Shown piece after piece: positions 8,570 through 16,049 of a stretch of 64,000 nt of DNA (the stretch's first letter is position 1; every line of letters begins with the position of its first letter). This DNA comes from Acinetobacter guillouiae CIP 63.46. GTDB lineage: Bacteria; Pseudomonadota; Gammaproteobacteria; Pseudomonadales; Moraxellaceae. The notes below the pieces were generated by a model. That model was given only the letters and a program-made list of their open reading frames with translations. It ran no database searches and was not told the DNA's origin. Location of the stretch: positions 434,001 through 498,000 of the forward strand of contig NZ_KB849283.1 of assembly GCF_000368145.1 (NCBI RefSeq), read 5' to 3'. A program made the position numbers and the translations under genes.

Positions 8570-9385
8570 ATGAAAACGAATGTTATTTTTGCCTGGCCAG
8601 TTCTTACTACGATCTTTACAGCTTTTTTGTATTGGAGTGGTTTTTGGTATTACTTGGGATATACTGAATTCTATAACTACAAAATAGAAGTTTTTGATTT
8701 ACCTGTTGCTAGTATGTTGATTGCTGGTCTAACAAAAAATGTTAATCATGTCCTCATATTATTGACAATTTTGATATTTATTTCATTTGCTTACAGTGTA
8801 AATAAAGAACAATGGAAGTACGTAAGCCTGTCTGCATTTTCAATTTTAATTAGTTTATTTGCTTTTATTTATTATTTGATAAAACCCTTACTTAAACTTT
8901 TACCTAGTGTGAATGTTGCAACTTTTGTAAATAGGTACACTCCTAATTGGTTGATTGAATTCAAACGTAGCTTGAGAAAACCTGCAAGATCATTAATTTT
9001 ATCTGGTCATAGAACAAAAAGATTCTTGAAAAGGAACGAATTAACAGAACCAGATATTAGACGTAAATCTTTTGTAACTTCGACTCCAGCTTATAGTTTT
9101 TCTTTTTCTGTTTATTTCCATTATTTTGGAATGTTATTTCTTGTTGTATGCTTATTCTTTTTATTCAAATCTGCTTCTAATTCGGGTGAGTCTGCAATGA
9201 AAGAAGCAGAAAAGGATTTTAGTAACTTTAATAAAATGGCTAAAGTTCAAATAAAAGGCTTACCTGTTGATGAACTAAGAAATACAGGTATATGTTTTAA
9301 AGGCTTATGCTTAATTACTGATAAATATAAAAATGCTCAACTTTATGAAATGAAAGAAGTGAAAATAATCAATAAGATTGATTAA
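8570..9385 (+). CDS. Membrane protein with C-terminal CxxxxC domain; possible exclusion factor
   Basis: A 271-residue protein with hydrophobic segments at about 7-27, 48-72, 80-105 and 180-200. A soluble C-terminal domain contains ICFKGLCLI (Cys-x4-Cys). It lies between the leftward operator and the repressor gene, convergent with the repressor, where temperate phages often keep superinfection exclusion or abortive infection genes. The 228-residue protein at 13589-14275 shares the layout: an early Y-x-SG segment, several spans, and a Cys-x4-Cys C-terminal domain. Function unknown; the exclusion role is inference from position. Confidence 0.65.
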   Translation: MKTNVIFAWPVLTTIFTAFLYWSGFWYYLGYTEFYNYKIEVFDLPVASMLIAGLTKNVNHVLILLTILIFISFAYSVNKEQWKYVSLSAFSILISLFAFIYYLIKPLLKLLPSVNVATFVNRYTPNWLIEFKRSLRKPARSLILSGHRTKRFLKRNELTEPDIRRKSFVTSTPAYSFSFSVYFHYFGMLFLVVCLFFLFKSASNSGESAMKEAEKDFSNFNKMAKVQIKGLPVDELRNTGICFKGLCLITDKYKNAQLYEMKEVKIINKID

Positions 9386-9445
9386 GGGGCCTTTTATAAA
9401 ATCAAACTCTTTAAGGATATATGAATATTTTTAAAATTCATATTT

Positions 9446-10168
9446 TTAAGGTTTAACTAAAGCTAACTCCAATCGGCCAATAAAGTTAATTTCGTTAAGT
9501 TGTTCGTTTGTGATGAATTCATCTGGATACCTATTTTTGTCAGGATTATCACTAGTAAATTTTACTGTTTTTGAACCTGCGTAGCTTATAAAAACTCGCT
9601 TCATACGCAATTCATGATTATGAGTGAAGACATATACACTTCCATTTTTCAGGGTATCAGGATTCTTATCAGAAACGTCAACAAATAGTGGGCTATCAGG
9701 TGCAATAGTAGGGTACATACTATATTCAGCGGAATATATAATTCTTAAGTTACCTGGATTAGTCTGAATACCCATTAGTTTAAGTATTTGTGGATCTATA
9801 TCTAAGTACTCACTTGGATCTTCTAAAAAGTTTTGAATACCCGAGCCACAAGATGCTTTTACATCTTTATGTATTGGTATGCGCACGTTTGATAGGTGTT
9901 CTTTAGCTTCAGCACTTCTGAATTCAACAGGAGCGAAACGTATATCACTGGAATTTTTATTTTCTATAGACGTACCATTGAGCAACCATTCAGAAGTTGT
10001 GTTCAAAGCTTGTGCTAATTGAATCAATCTCTTACCAGTTGGATTATTTACCCCACTGATCCAGTTTGTAACAGTCCCTTTACTTGCCCCAGTAGCTGCA
10101 ACTAGGTCTTTATGTTGTAAACCTAATTCTCTCATGCGTAAAGAAATTCGATCAGATGTGGTTAGCAT
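9446..10168 (-). CDS. CI-type repressor with S24 autoprotease domain
   Basis: A 240-residue lambda-CI-like repressor. Residues 5-65 are a helix-turn-helix (LQHKDLVAATGASKGTVTNW). Residues 95-240 are a LexA-like S24 peptidase with a Cys107-Gly108 cleavage site, catalytic Ser150 (EYSMYP) and Lys190 (LRMKRV). RecA-stimulated self-cleavage would induce the prophage after DNA damage. It is divergent from the Cro-like gene, and three GTTTAG-type operators lie in the 102-bp gap between them. Confidence 0.92.
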   Translation of the reverse strand: MLTTSDRISLRMRELGLQHKDLVAATGASKGTVTNWISGVNNPTGKRLIQLAQALNTTSEWLLNGTSIENKNSSDIRFAPVEFRSAEAKEHLSNVRIPIHKDVKASCGSGIQNFLEDPSEYLDIDPQILKLMGIQTNPGNLRIIYSAEYSMYPTIAPDSPLFVDVSDKNPDTLKNGSVYVFTHNHELRMKRVFISYAGSKTVKFTSDNPDKNRYPDEFITNEQLNEINFIGRLELALVKP

Positions 10169-10188
10169 AATTGATAAACCTTATATTT

Positions 10189-10204
10189 GTTTAAAATACT
10201 AAAC
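10189..10204. promoter_or_regulatory. Operator OR3 (repressor-proximal)
   Basis: A 16-bp site, GTTTAA-AATA-CTAAAC, 21 bp upstream of the repressor start. Occupation here would turn down the repressor's own promoter. Confidence 0.7.
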
Positions 10205-10211
10205 AAAAAAA

Positions 10212-10240
10212 TTGACATGTTCCTAAACTTATAGTTCAAT
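10212..10240 (+). promoter_or_regulatory. Rightward early promoter PR
   Basis: TTGACA at 10212-10217 and TTCAAT at 10235-10240 are separated by 17 bp. The -10 box overlaps operator OR2. It would drive the Cro-like, CII-like and replication genes. Confidence 0.6.
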
Positions 10241-10249
10241 TAACTAAAC
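10234..10249. promoter_or_regulatory. Operator OR2
   Basis: A 16-bp site, GTTCAA-TTAA-CTAAAC, covering the -10 region of the rightward promoter. Confidence 0.7.
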
Positions 10250-10254
10250 TATTT

Positions 10255-10270
10255 GTTTTGGAAACTAAAC
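10255..10270. promoter_or_regulatory. Operator OR1 (Cro-proximal)
   Basis: A 16-bp site, GTTTTG-GAAA-CTAAAC, ending one base before the ATG of the Cro-like gene. That gene therefore has almost no leader of its own. Confidence 0.7.
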
Positions 10271-10468
10271 ATGACTGTTGATGATCTTAAAAATCATTTT
10301 CAAGCTAAAAATGACGCTGATCTTGCACGAATCCTAAAAAAAGACAGATCGGTAATAAGTTATTGGCGAAAAAAAATCCCTTTAAAAACTCAAGCTGTTT
10401 TTGAAATTCAAACTAATGGGAAATTAACCGCCGATCGTCAATCTTTGTACGACACTAGCTCTTTATAA
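10271..10468 (+). CDS. Cro-like repressor
   Basis: A 65-residue protein, MTVDDLKNHFQAKNDADLAR. The helix-turn-helix LARILKKDRSVISYWRKK resembles YdaS/Cro-type proteins. It is first in the rightward operon, opposite the CI-type repressor. I chose the ATG at 10271; a frame extending upstream would run into the operator. No ribosome site is visible, which suggests leaderless or near-leaderless translation. Confidence 0.75.
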   Translation: MTVDDLKNHFQAKNDADLARILKKDRSVISYWRKKIPLKTQAVFEIQTNGKLTADRQSLYDTSSL

Positions 10469-10526
10469 GAAGAGTTTCCCAATTAAATACTCAAAAAAAA
10501 ACGTGAAAAAATCAAAGGATTCACAT

Positions 10527-11024
10527 ATGGAAATTAATTTAAGCCGAGAAGCCCAAAACGCAATTTGGCAAATGATAAGTAATACACCAGGATTTACGCC
10601 TAAAGATATTGCGCAGGTACTTGGAGATTCACATAACACAATTTGTAATTACGCAAATATCAATATGCCGAACCATTTACCAAGTATTAAAAAGTTAGAA
10701 GCAATTCTCTATTACACCCAAAATCCAGCCTTATTAAAAATTTGGGCTCATGAACTTGGTTTTGCATTAGTTCCAGTGACTTGTGACCGCAGCAAACATC
10801 ATGAGTTGTCGATCTTTGAAGCAATGATGCAGCACAACATTAAGTCAGGAAAGACTAACAAAGCTGTTTATGAAGCGTATGAAGATGGTGTGGTAACACC
10901 CCAAGAATATGAAGAGATTCATCAATTGACATTGCATCTGATTGAATTGGCGACTGCTGTAGATCAAGCAGCTTTAAAACAAATGAAGAAGTACACATCA
11001 GGTACTGAAATAGAAAAAGCCTGA
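10527..11024 (+). CDS. CII-like phage regulatory protein
   Basis: A 165-residue protein. The N-terminal part (FTPKDIAQVLGDSHNTICNY) is a helix-turn-helix, followed by LPSIKKLEAILYYTQNP as in the phage regulatory CII family. A helical C-terminus follows. It is second in the rightward operon, the place of cII in lambda. I start at the ATG at 10527, preceded by AAAGGA at 7 bases, not at the GTG at 10503. The stop codon lies inside a perfect hairpin. Confidence 0.7.
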   Translation: MEINLSREAQNAIWQMISNTPGFTPKDIAQVLGDSHNTICNYANINMPNHLPSIKKLEAILYYTQNPALLKIWAHELGFALVPVTCDRSKHHELSIFEAMMQHNIKSGKTNKAVYEAYEDGVVTPQEYEEIHQLTLHLIELATAVDQAALKQMKKYTSGTEIEKA

Positions 11025-11041
11025 GGATGGGACTCAGGCTT
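11017..11041 (+). terminator. Hairpin at the end of the CII-like gene
   Basis: A perfect 9-bp stem, AAGCCTGAG with CTCAGGCTT, and a 7-base loop. No T-run follows. It may act as a processing or attenuation structure together with the related hairpin at 11111-11137. Confidence 0.55.
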
Positions 11042-11063
11042 CAAATATTCACACATATCAGGA

Positions 11064-11435
11064 ATGAATATGAAATCGAGTTTAGCACAAATTTTATTCA
11101 TTTTAAAGAAGAAGCCTGACGTATCAGATCAGGCTTCCCGTAATTCACCGCGTACCCAATACACCCTAAACGACTTTTCGGAGTATCGAATGGACATCAA
11201 TCTAGCACAAGAAAAAGAGCCAGGCAAATACATAAATGGCGATGTGGTTGTGTATATGAATCACATCAAAATAAAAGACTTACAAACGGTAGAAGCGTAT
11301 CAACCGAACAATCATTACTGGTTAGAAAGCGGTAAGTTGGTAAAGGAAGCTGATATACGTACAGCCACTTTGCCAGAGCTATTTCATAAACGCCGTTCAG
11401 ATGAAATCGAGCAATCTATTGCGGAGGTTTCATGA
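11064..11435 (+). CDS. Hypothetical phage protein
   Basis: A 123-residue soluble protein. The first 35 residues are basic and low in conservation signals. The rest (LNDFSEYRMDINLAQEK through LPELFHKRRSDEIEQ) forms a compact domain I do not recognise. The ATG follows CAGGA at 5 bases. It overlaps the next gene by 4 bp (ATGA). It sits between regulator and replication genes. Confidence 0.6.
   Translation: MNMKSSLAQILFILKKKPDVSDQASRNSPRTQYTLNDFSEYRMDINLAQEKEPGKYINGDVVVYMNHIKIKDLQTVEAYQPNNHYWLESGKLVKEADIRTATLPELFHKRRSDEIEQSIAEVS
11111..11137 (+). promoter_or_regulatory. Second copy of the AAGCCTGA hairpin
   Basis: A 9-bp stem, GAAGCCTGA with TCAGGCTTC, and a 9-base loop, inside the start of the 11064 gene. 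Its arms are complementary to those of the hairpin at 11017-11041, so the two can form alternative pairings. Confidence 0.5.
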
Positions 11436-11728
11436 ATAGCCATTTTCAAATTAAACCTGAGCATAAGCAGACTCAGGAAATCCAATCATTTTATGAACCA
11501 ACTTTGCTTTTGTTGGACCATATTCATGACATCAAAAAAGGCAATCTAAGAATGCGTGGTTACAACGAAGAGAATGCAGCTGTAACCAAAGAAGAATTGG
11601 CCCAAAAGATGGCTTATCGATTCAAGATCACGATTTGGTTATCACATCAGGTTATTACGAGCTTGATCAAAGCTGAACAGGTCATTTCATTTGGTGGGTA
11701 CGTAAAGCCTAAGGTCGGTGAATTATGA
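11432..11728 (+). CDS. Hypothetical phage protein
   Basis: A 98-residue protein. The C-terminal half (TKEELAQKMAYRFKITIWLSHQVITSLI) looks like a winged-helix or helix-turn-helix fold. It overlaps both neighbours by 4 bp (ATGA), so it is coupled to the replication protein gene. No family recognised. Confidence 0.6.
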   Translation: MNSHFQIKPEHKQTQEIQSFYEPTLLLLDHIHDIKKGNLRMRGYNEENAAVTKEELAQKMAYRFKITIWLSHQVITSLIKAEQVISFGGYVKPKVGEL

Positions 11729-12645
11729 GCCTTGACGCAACTGTATGGGCTTGGAAAACAACTGTAGATGGTGCTAGTCAAAAGCTAGTACTTCTATCAC
11801 TTGCTGATCGAGCTGGAGATGACCATAAGTGCTTCCCAAGTTTAAAACGGTTAGAGAAAGACACCACTTTAAATCGAAAAACGATTATCAAAGTTTTAGA
11901 CGAACTTGAGCTTAAAAAGTTGATTAAATTTACAGGTGAAATTAAAGGGAATGGCGTAAAAGTCTATCAATTAATTGGTGTATTTGGTCGTGAAGATAGT
12001 TCAGATACCAATACCAAAAAGGGGACTAGTACCAAAAATGACACTGGTGTTGATTTAGGCACTGGTTCCAAAAACGGTACTAGTACCAATAATGGAACTG
12101 GAACCAGTACCTATATTGGTACCGAGACCAGTACCAATTTTGGGACACAGAACCTCCCAAGGAATCTCCCAATAGAATCTAAAAATAAAAAAGACTGGCT
12201 TTGCTTTAAAAAACTTCGTTCTGAATTAGATCAAGCTGATCCCACGGTAGTACCAAAATCGATTATCGAAGCAAGTTGGTTTGAGCGTGAGAAAAAAGCA
12301 TTCGAGCTTTTCAATGCTGGAAATAATCTTTGTGATGATCTCTTGATTTACCACTTTGCTGACACTCTTTTGAAAAACCGTCACAAATACGACAAAGCGC
12401 AAAATGGCAAATCAAGCGGTGAATCTGATTTAGTATTTTTCTCATCACCTCAACAGATTTACGTGTTTGCCAACAAACTCGCTCAACTGTCAGACGTCAT
12501 CGATGAATTCAGTATGCCTGGTGAATCCTTTGAAAAACTAGCAAGCCGCATTGCCGCAAAACTCTCTGATCCGAATGAACTCCAAAACTGGAAATCACAT
12601 CTGCAGGCAGTTGGATTTAAACCTAAGAGTAGAGGTGCTGCGTAA
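11725..12645 (+). CDS. Replication initiator, lambda O-like helix-turn-helix protein
   Basis: A 306-residue protein. Residues 1-90 form a winged helix-turn-helix (CFPSLKRLEKDTTLNRKTI) of the type found in phage replication proteins. Residues 92-145 are a Thr/Gly/Asn-rich linker encoded by repeated DNA, and a helical C-terminal domain follows. The architecture parallels lambda O, whose gene also contains the origin. No DnaC-like loader or helicase gene follows, so the host helicase is probably recruited directly or by another protein. Confidence 0.75.
   Translation: MSLDATVWAWKTTVDGASQKLVLLSLADRAGDDHKCFPSLKRLEKDTTLNRKTIIKVLDELELKKLIKFTGEIKGNGVKVYQLIGVFGREDSSDTNTKKGTSTKNDTGVDLGTGSKNGTSTNNGTGTSTYIGTETSTNFGTQNLPRNLPIESKNKKDWLCFKKLRSELDQADPTVVPKSIIEASWFEREKKAFELFNAGNNLCDDLLIYHFADTLLKNRHKYDKAQNGKSSGESDLVFFSSPQQIYVFANKLAQLSDVIDEFSMPGESFEKLASRIAAKLSDPNELQNWKSHLQAVGFKPKSRGAA
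12004..12148. repeat. Iteron-like repeats inside the O-like gene, candidate origin
   Basis: About six degenerate copies of a motif close to ACTAGTACCAA or ACTGGTNCCAA recur about every 18-24 bp, several of them partly palindromic (GGTACTAGTACC). They encode the GTSTKN, GTGSKN, GTSTNN, GTGTST, GTETST run. Clustered iterons within the initiator gene are the lambda ori arrangement. Confidence 0.6.
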
Positions 12646-13059
12646 GTGGAAAGTATCTCAATCGCTGAATACCAAAAACTTTGCGGTGGTAGATCCAAAA
12701 AGAAATCTAACTCGAAGCGCAGTACTCGAGTTAAAACTCATCAAAGTGAAAGTATCGGTGAATCAACGTTGGCCAACCAGTTACGAGTTTTAAAAATTAG
12801 CTTTGAACAGGAATATAAGTTCCATCCTAAACGTAAGTGGCGTGCTGATTTTCACATTGTGGGCAAGATGATATTGGTTGAGGTTGAAGGTGGTGTTTGG
12901 AGCGGTGGACGTCATACAAGGGGTAAGGGTTATATCGGTGATATGGAGAAATACAACGCTGCAGTGGTAATGGGATACCAGGTAATACGCTTTACTACAG
13001 AGCAAGTGAAATCAGGTTTAGCAGTTCAACAAATTGAGATGATGGTAGGGGATTTATAA
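12646..13059 (+). CDS. PD-(D/E)XK nuclease-like protein
   Basis: A 137-residue protein starting at GTG directly after the upstream stop. The first 40 residues are basic. The core reads WRADFHI (Asp68), ILVEVEGG (Glu79, Glu81) and WSGGRHTRGKGY, then a KYNAAVVMGYQVIRF helix-strand. This matches small VSR/DUF559-like PD-(D/E)XK nucleases. In a replication cluster it could resolve branched DNA, replacing RusA or a NinG-type enzyme. A paralogue lies at 23995-24351. Confidence 0.7.
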   Translation: MESISIAEYQKLCGGRSKKKSNSKRSTRVKTHQSESIGESTLANQLRVLKISFEQEYKFHPKRKWRADFHIVGKMILVEVEGGVWSGGRHTRGKGYIGDMEKYNAAVVMGYQVIRFTTEQVKSGLAVQQIEMMVGDL

Positions 13060-13061
13060 AG

Positions 13062-13592
13062 ATGGGTACTGTAGTTGCAACACAACATATTTTACAAGCA
13101 GTTGATTGGTCCCGTTTTGACTTGGAAGGCTGGTTATATCAGTTTGGTGCTTGGTTATATACCAATACAGCTCCTACAGGCAAAAGTGTAAATCCGATCG
13201 CTGTGGCAATGGATAATGCTGTTAAGGCAAAGAAGTATAAGAAGTTAAATGCAGAGCAAAAATTAAAAATTATTGCTGGTTACATGTTAGATAAGTTTGA
13301 AGAGCCAAAACCTAGAAAAACACGTATTACTTGCGAAATTGATGACAATGAAGCAAGAGCCGTACAACGTTTAATTTTAGACCTACAAGGTCTGTCAGAA
13401 ATATTGGATGATTGGATGAATGCAGTGATTAGTCGTTATTTTTATAGTTGTTCATGGTCAGAAATGGTGACAAATGAACGCACGCAAAATGATGCACGTT
13501 CAGATGTGAAATGTGGTTTAGCAGCTTTGCATTGTAAGTATGGGTTTATTAATTATGCTGTCAATAAATCCATAAAAGCACATGAAGCCTAA
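13062..13592 (+). CDS. Putative late antiterminator (Q-like)
   Basis: A 176-residue protein. The C-terminal region resembles phage antitermination Q proteins: SRYFYSCSWSEMV and SDVKCGLAALHCKYGF, with four cysteines. It is the last gene of the rightward early operon, before the late genes, which is the Q position. The late region contains many intrinsic terminators, which a Q function would have to override. The family match is weak, so position carries most of the weight. Confidence 0.55.
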   Translation: MGTVVATQHILQAVDWSRFDLEGWLYQFGAWLYTNTAPTGKSVNPIAVAMDNAVKAKKYKKLNAEQKLKIIAGYMLDKFEEPKPRKTRITCEIDDNEARAVQRLILDLQGLSEILDDWMNAVISRYFYSCSWSEMVTNERTQNDARSDVKCGLAALHCKYGFINYAVNKSIKAHEA

Positions 13593-14275
13593 TTAAAGGC
13601 TTCTTTTTCTACTAAATCACTTAGATATAAAGGCCTTGTATAATTTTCAGGGAGATAGGTAATTATTTGCTTACTATCCAAATCGATTCCATAACACTTA
13701 TAATTACCACATAAGATTGGAGTTGTTCTGACAATTTTATTATTTACAGATACATAGCCTTCCTTGTATTCACAACTAGTATTTGCTTGGATCCTCTTAT
13801 ATTCAGTAATTAATTCTTTTTTACCTTTAGCATAAAAATTTAGAATTATAAGAATCGTGAACAAGAAAATGCAGAAGTAAATTAAGCAAACACCCAGAAA
13901 ACTATTCAGAAATTTAATAATACTAAATTTCCATTGTGGGAGGTTAAACTTAAATTGGTAATATAAGGCATCAATTCTATGACTTTCATTTGTACGTTCA
14001 GAGGGATGTACAGCGAGCATGTGTAAACCAAAAGCAATGAATGTAAAAATTACTATATAAAGAACAATCCATGCAGTTTCATTAAATGTTTCTAAGGCTA
14101 GTATTGATGTTTTTAAATATCCCATCAGCGAAACTTCACTGTAATTCAAACCTAATGTTGCAATCTGAACTCTCAATGGTTCACAAATTCCTGAATAATA
14201 GGCAAATTGGCAAGCAAAGATCAAAGCAGGTAAGTAGATTAAAAAGAAAGAAATTCTTTTAAAAAGATTTTCCAT
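13589..14275 (-). CDS. Membrane protein with C-terminal CxxxxC domain
   Basis: A 228-residue protein with hydrophobic segments at about 7-28, 65-85 and 118-147. A soluble C-terminal domain holds ILCGNYKCYGI (Cys-x4-Cys). It faces the rightward operon, overlapping the Q-like stop by 4 bp, and stands next to the nuclease/NUDIX pair on the same strand. The layout resembles the 8570-9385 protein. It is likely lysogenically expressed cargo. Function unknown. Confidence 0.65.
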   Translation of the reverse strand: MENLFKRISFFLIYLPALIFACQFAYYSGICEPLRVQIATLGLNYSEVSLMGYLKTSILALETFNETAWIVLYIVIFTFIAFGLHMLAVHPSERTNESHRIDALYYQFKFNLPQWKFSIIKFLNSFLGVCLIYFCIFLFTILIILNFYAKGKKELITEYKRIQANTSCEYKEGYVSVNNKIVRTTPILCGNYKCYGIDLDSKQIITYLPENYTRPLYLSDLVEKEAFN

Positions 14276-14313
14276 AATATTCTCTGATTAGTAATGTTAT
14301 TAGACTGAATTAA

Positions 14314-15171
14314 TTATTCGATAATTTTTTCATTAAGGTTCAAATTAGCAAGTATTAATTTTTTCTTATCTTGATAAGAATTCACAATGTGCATTTTCTT
14401 ATGGCAATTAGGACATAAAGCAACTGTGTTCTCTATCGTATCAGTGCCGCCGTGTGCTAACCATTCAATATGATGAGTCTCTAGGTAGGGCTCTCCATTT
14501 GCATCTTTGAAAGGAGCGGACTCTTCACATAACTGGCAAATACCATTGGCCAAACGTTTTGCTAGCTGAGCAATAGAATCAGAACGGATGAAATATTTTG
14601 TCTGCGTATTACGATAGCTGACTTCAATCTGTGCTGAAGCTTTGGCATCTGCAATAAGTTGTTCAGTCTTTTTTCTCTTATATTTACGTTGTTTCTTCTG
14701 ACTAGCTTTAACGATAGTTTCTGTACTAATAGCCGAATGAGGGTTAGATAGTTTAAGAGGGAAAATCCATACGGAACGATTTTCCTTATTAGCATCTTGT
14801 TGATTTCTTTGATATGGCTCACTTATAAGGGTAACAGGGCCTTGGTAGATATATTCTTTATCCGTAAATACTTCGAATAGATGAACAGAAATACTATTAG
14901 TATGAGACTCTGCAAGTGTTTTATTCTGGCTTTTAAGCTCCTGGTCTCCCAGTTGACCCATACCAGTGTAATGAAGCTCATCACCAATCCACCTATCTTC
15001 ATAGATTGATTCAACGTGATTTGAAATGATCACTAAAGTTTTTGTCTTAAGAGACCTGCGCATTCCGCCTTGGGGCGAACAACCGAAATATTCACAAAGT
15101 CCTGCATTGTCTAAAACAGTACCAGGCAGTAAATCTTTATAATTTTTTAACATCTCAAATTTGATTCTCAA
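14314..15171 (-). CDS. HNH endonuclease with SRA-like N-terminal domain
   Basis: A 285-residue protein. Residues about 20-140 carry QGGMRRS, WIGDELHYTGMGQLGDQ, QNKTLAES and VHLFEVF, a pattern I associate with ScoMcrA-type SRA-like domains that recognise modified DNA bases. A basic linker follows (160-180). Residues 205-265 are a zinc-supported HNH nuclease: C212-x2-C215, HH at 233-234, N248, C253-x2-C256-H, H261. This is the build of a modification-dependent (type IV) restriction enzyme. Its start overlaps the end of the NUDIX gene by 17 bp; an internal ATG at 15153 is an alternative start. Confidence 0.75.
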   Translation of the reverse strand: MRIKFEMLKNYKDLLPGTVLDNAGLCEYFGCSPQGGMRRSLKTKTLVIISNHVESIYEDRWIGDELHYTGMGQLGDQELKSQNKTLAESHTNSISVHLFEVFTDKEYIYQGPVTLISEPYQRNQQDANKENRSVWIFPLKLSNPHSAISTETIVKASQKKQRKYKRKKTEQLIADAKASAQIEVSYRNTQTKYFIRSDSIAQLAKRLANGICQLCEESAPFKDANGEPYLETHHIEWLAHGGTDTIENTVALCPNCHKKMHIVNSYQDKKKLILANLNLNEKIIE

Positions 15172-15556
15172 GTAAGTAATTAACTATTGGCTTATCAGCT
15201 GCGGCCCAATCTAATGATAAAAGTTCAGATGAATTTAACCATTCTACTTTTTTATGCTCTTGTATTATAAGATTATTGATAGAATAAGTTTCACAAAGAA
15301 AAGTAATTAATTCAATTTTAAAGTTCGGGTATTCATGAGATACCGTTATTAGATGTTTCTTCACACGGATTAGTAAATTAAGTTCTTCAAAAACCTCTCG
15401 GATTATAGCTTGTTCTGATGTTTCATTAAGCTCAACTTTTCCTCCAGGAAATTCATATTTATTCGATAAATAATCATACTTATGATCTCCTTTAAGAGCA
15501 CATAATATTTTCTTTTCATGAAGTATAACTGCGGCAACAACTTCAACAATTTTCAT
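15155..15556 (-). CDS. NUDIX (deoxy)nucleoside triphosphate pyrophosphohydrolase
   Basis: A 133-residue MutT/NudG-like enzyme. The Nudix box spans G39 to L61 (GGKVELNE, then REVFEELNL), with Asn60 where the last Gly usually sits. Flanking FPGGK and KKVEWLNSSELLSLDWAAAD match the MutT group that hydrolyses (deoxy)NTPs, often oxidised or 5-substituted pyrimidines. It is upstream of and overlaps the SRA-like/HNH nuclease gene, so the two are translated together. Substrate cannot be told from sequence. Confidence 0.85.
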   Translation of the reverse strand: MKIVEVVAAVILHEKKILCALKGDHKYDYLSNKYEFPGGKVELNETSEQAIIREVFEELNLLIRVKKHLITVSHEYPNFKIELITFLCETYSINNLIIQEHKKVEWLNSSELLSLDWAAADKPIVNYLLENQI

Positions 15557-15612
15557 GTCTGTTCTTTAAAAGTCTCATTCAATGCCTGTTGAACTGCTTA
15601 TACAAGCAATTT

Positions 15613-15752
15613 TCATGCGTTGTAAACTGACATAGACTCCTCAACAATTTTCATTAAATTATCGATATCAGGTTCTTCTTGATATTCTGATAATTCTACA
15701 TTTTTCTAAAAGACTTCATAGCCATTTTTAAAAGATATTTCTTTTTAGTCAT
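15613..15752 (-). pseudogene. Small gene with a one-base frameshift
   Basis: An ATG at 15752 opens MTKKKYLLKMAMKSF. The frame then stops. One extra A in the AGAAAAATG run would join it to RKNVELSEYQEEPDIDNLMK to the stop at 15613, giving 46 residues. Either a true frameshift or a homopolymer base-call error. Function unknown. Confidence 0.45.
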
Positions 15753-16001
15753 AACTTTGTACCTTTTTCACATTTTCGTAAATGATACCATCCTGAATTT
15801 AAATTCGGGCAAAGTAATTTGAAACCTGTATGATTGAACAATTGGATTGATTTGTGATTGAAATTTAATTTTAATTAGTTAAGTGCGCTTCTTTTTATGA
15901 TGGATTCACAGGTATGCTATATTGACCCTGTACAAGGAATATGGCATATTTCAGGTATAGTGGACGAAGTTATGGTAATCCACACAGTTTAATAGTTTTG
16001 T

Positions 16002-16035
16002 ATACCCACTGATTCCATCAAGTGGGTATTTTTTT
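16002..16035 (+). terminator. Rho-independent terminator
   Basis: A 9-bp stem, ATACCCACT with AGTGGGTAT, followed by T6. It lies directly before the secreted-protein gene at 16050. Confidence 0.75.
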
Positions 16036-16049
16036 GGGATATACAGCTA

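Larger units (their letters stand above)
15557..16049. other. Intergenic stretch of 493 bp
   Basis: It holds the decayed small gene at 15613-15752, a 31-codon open frame at 15897-15992 (MMDSQVCYIDPVQGIWHISG) with no ribosome site, and a terminator at 16002-16035. The leftward promoter of the NUDIX/HNH pair should lie here, but I could not identify clear boxes. Confidence 0.5.
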
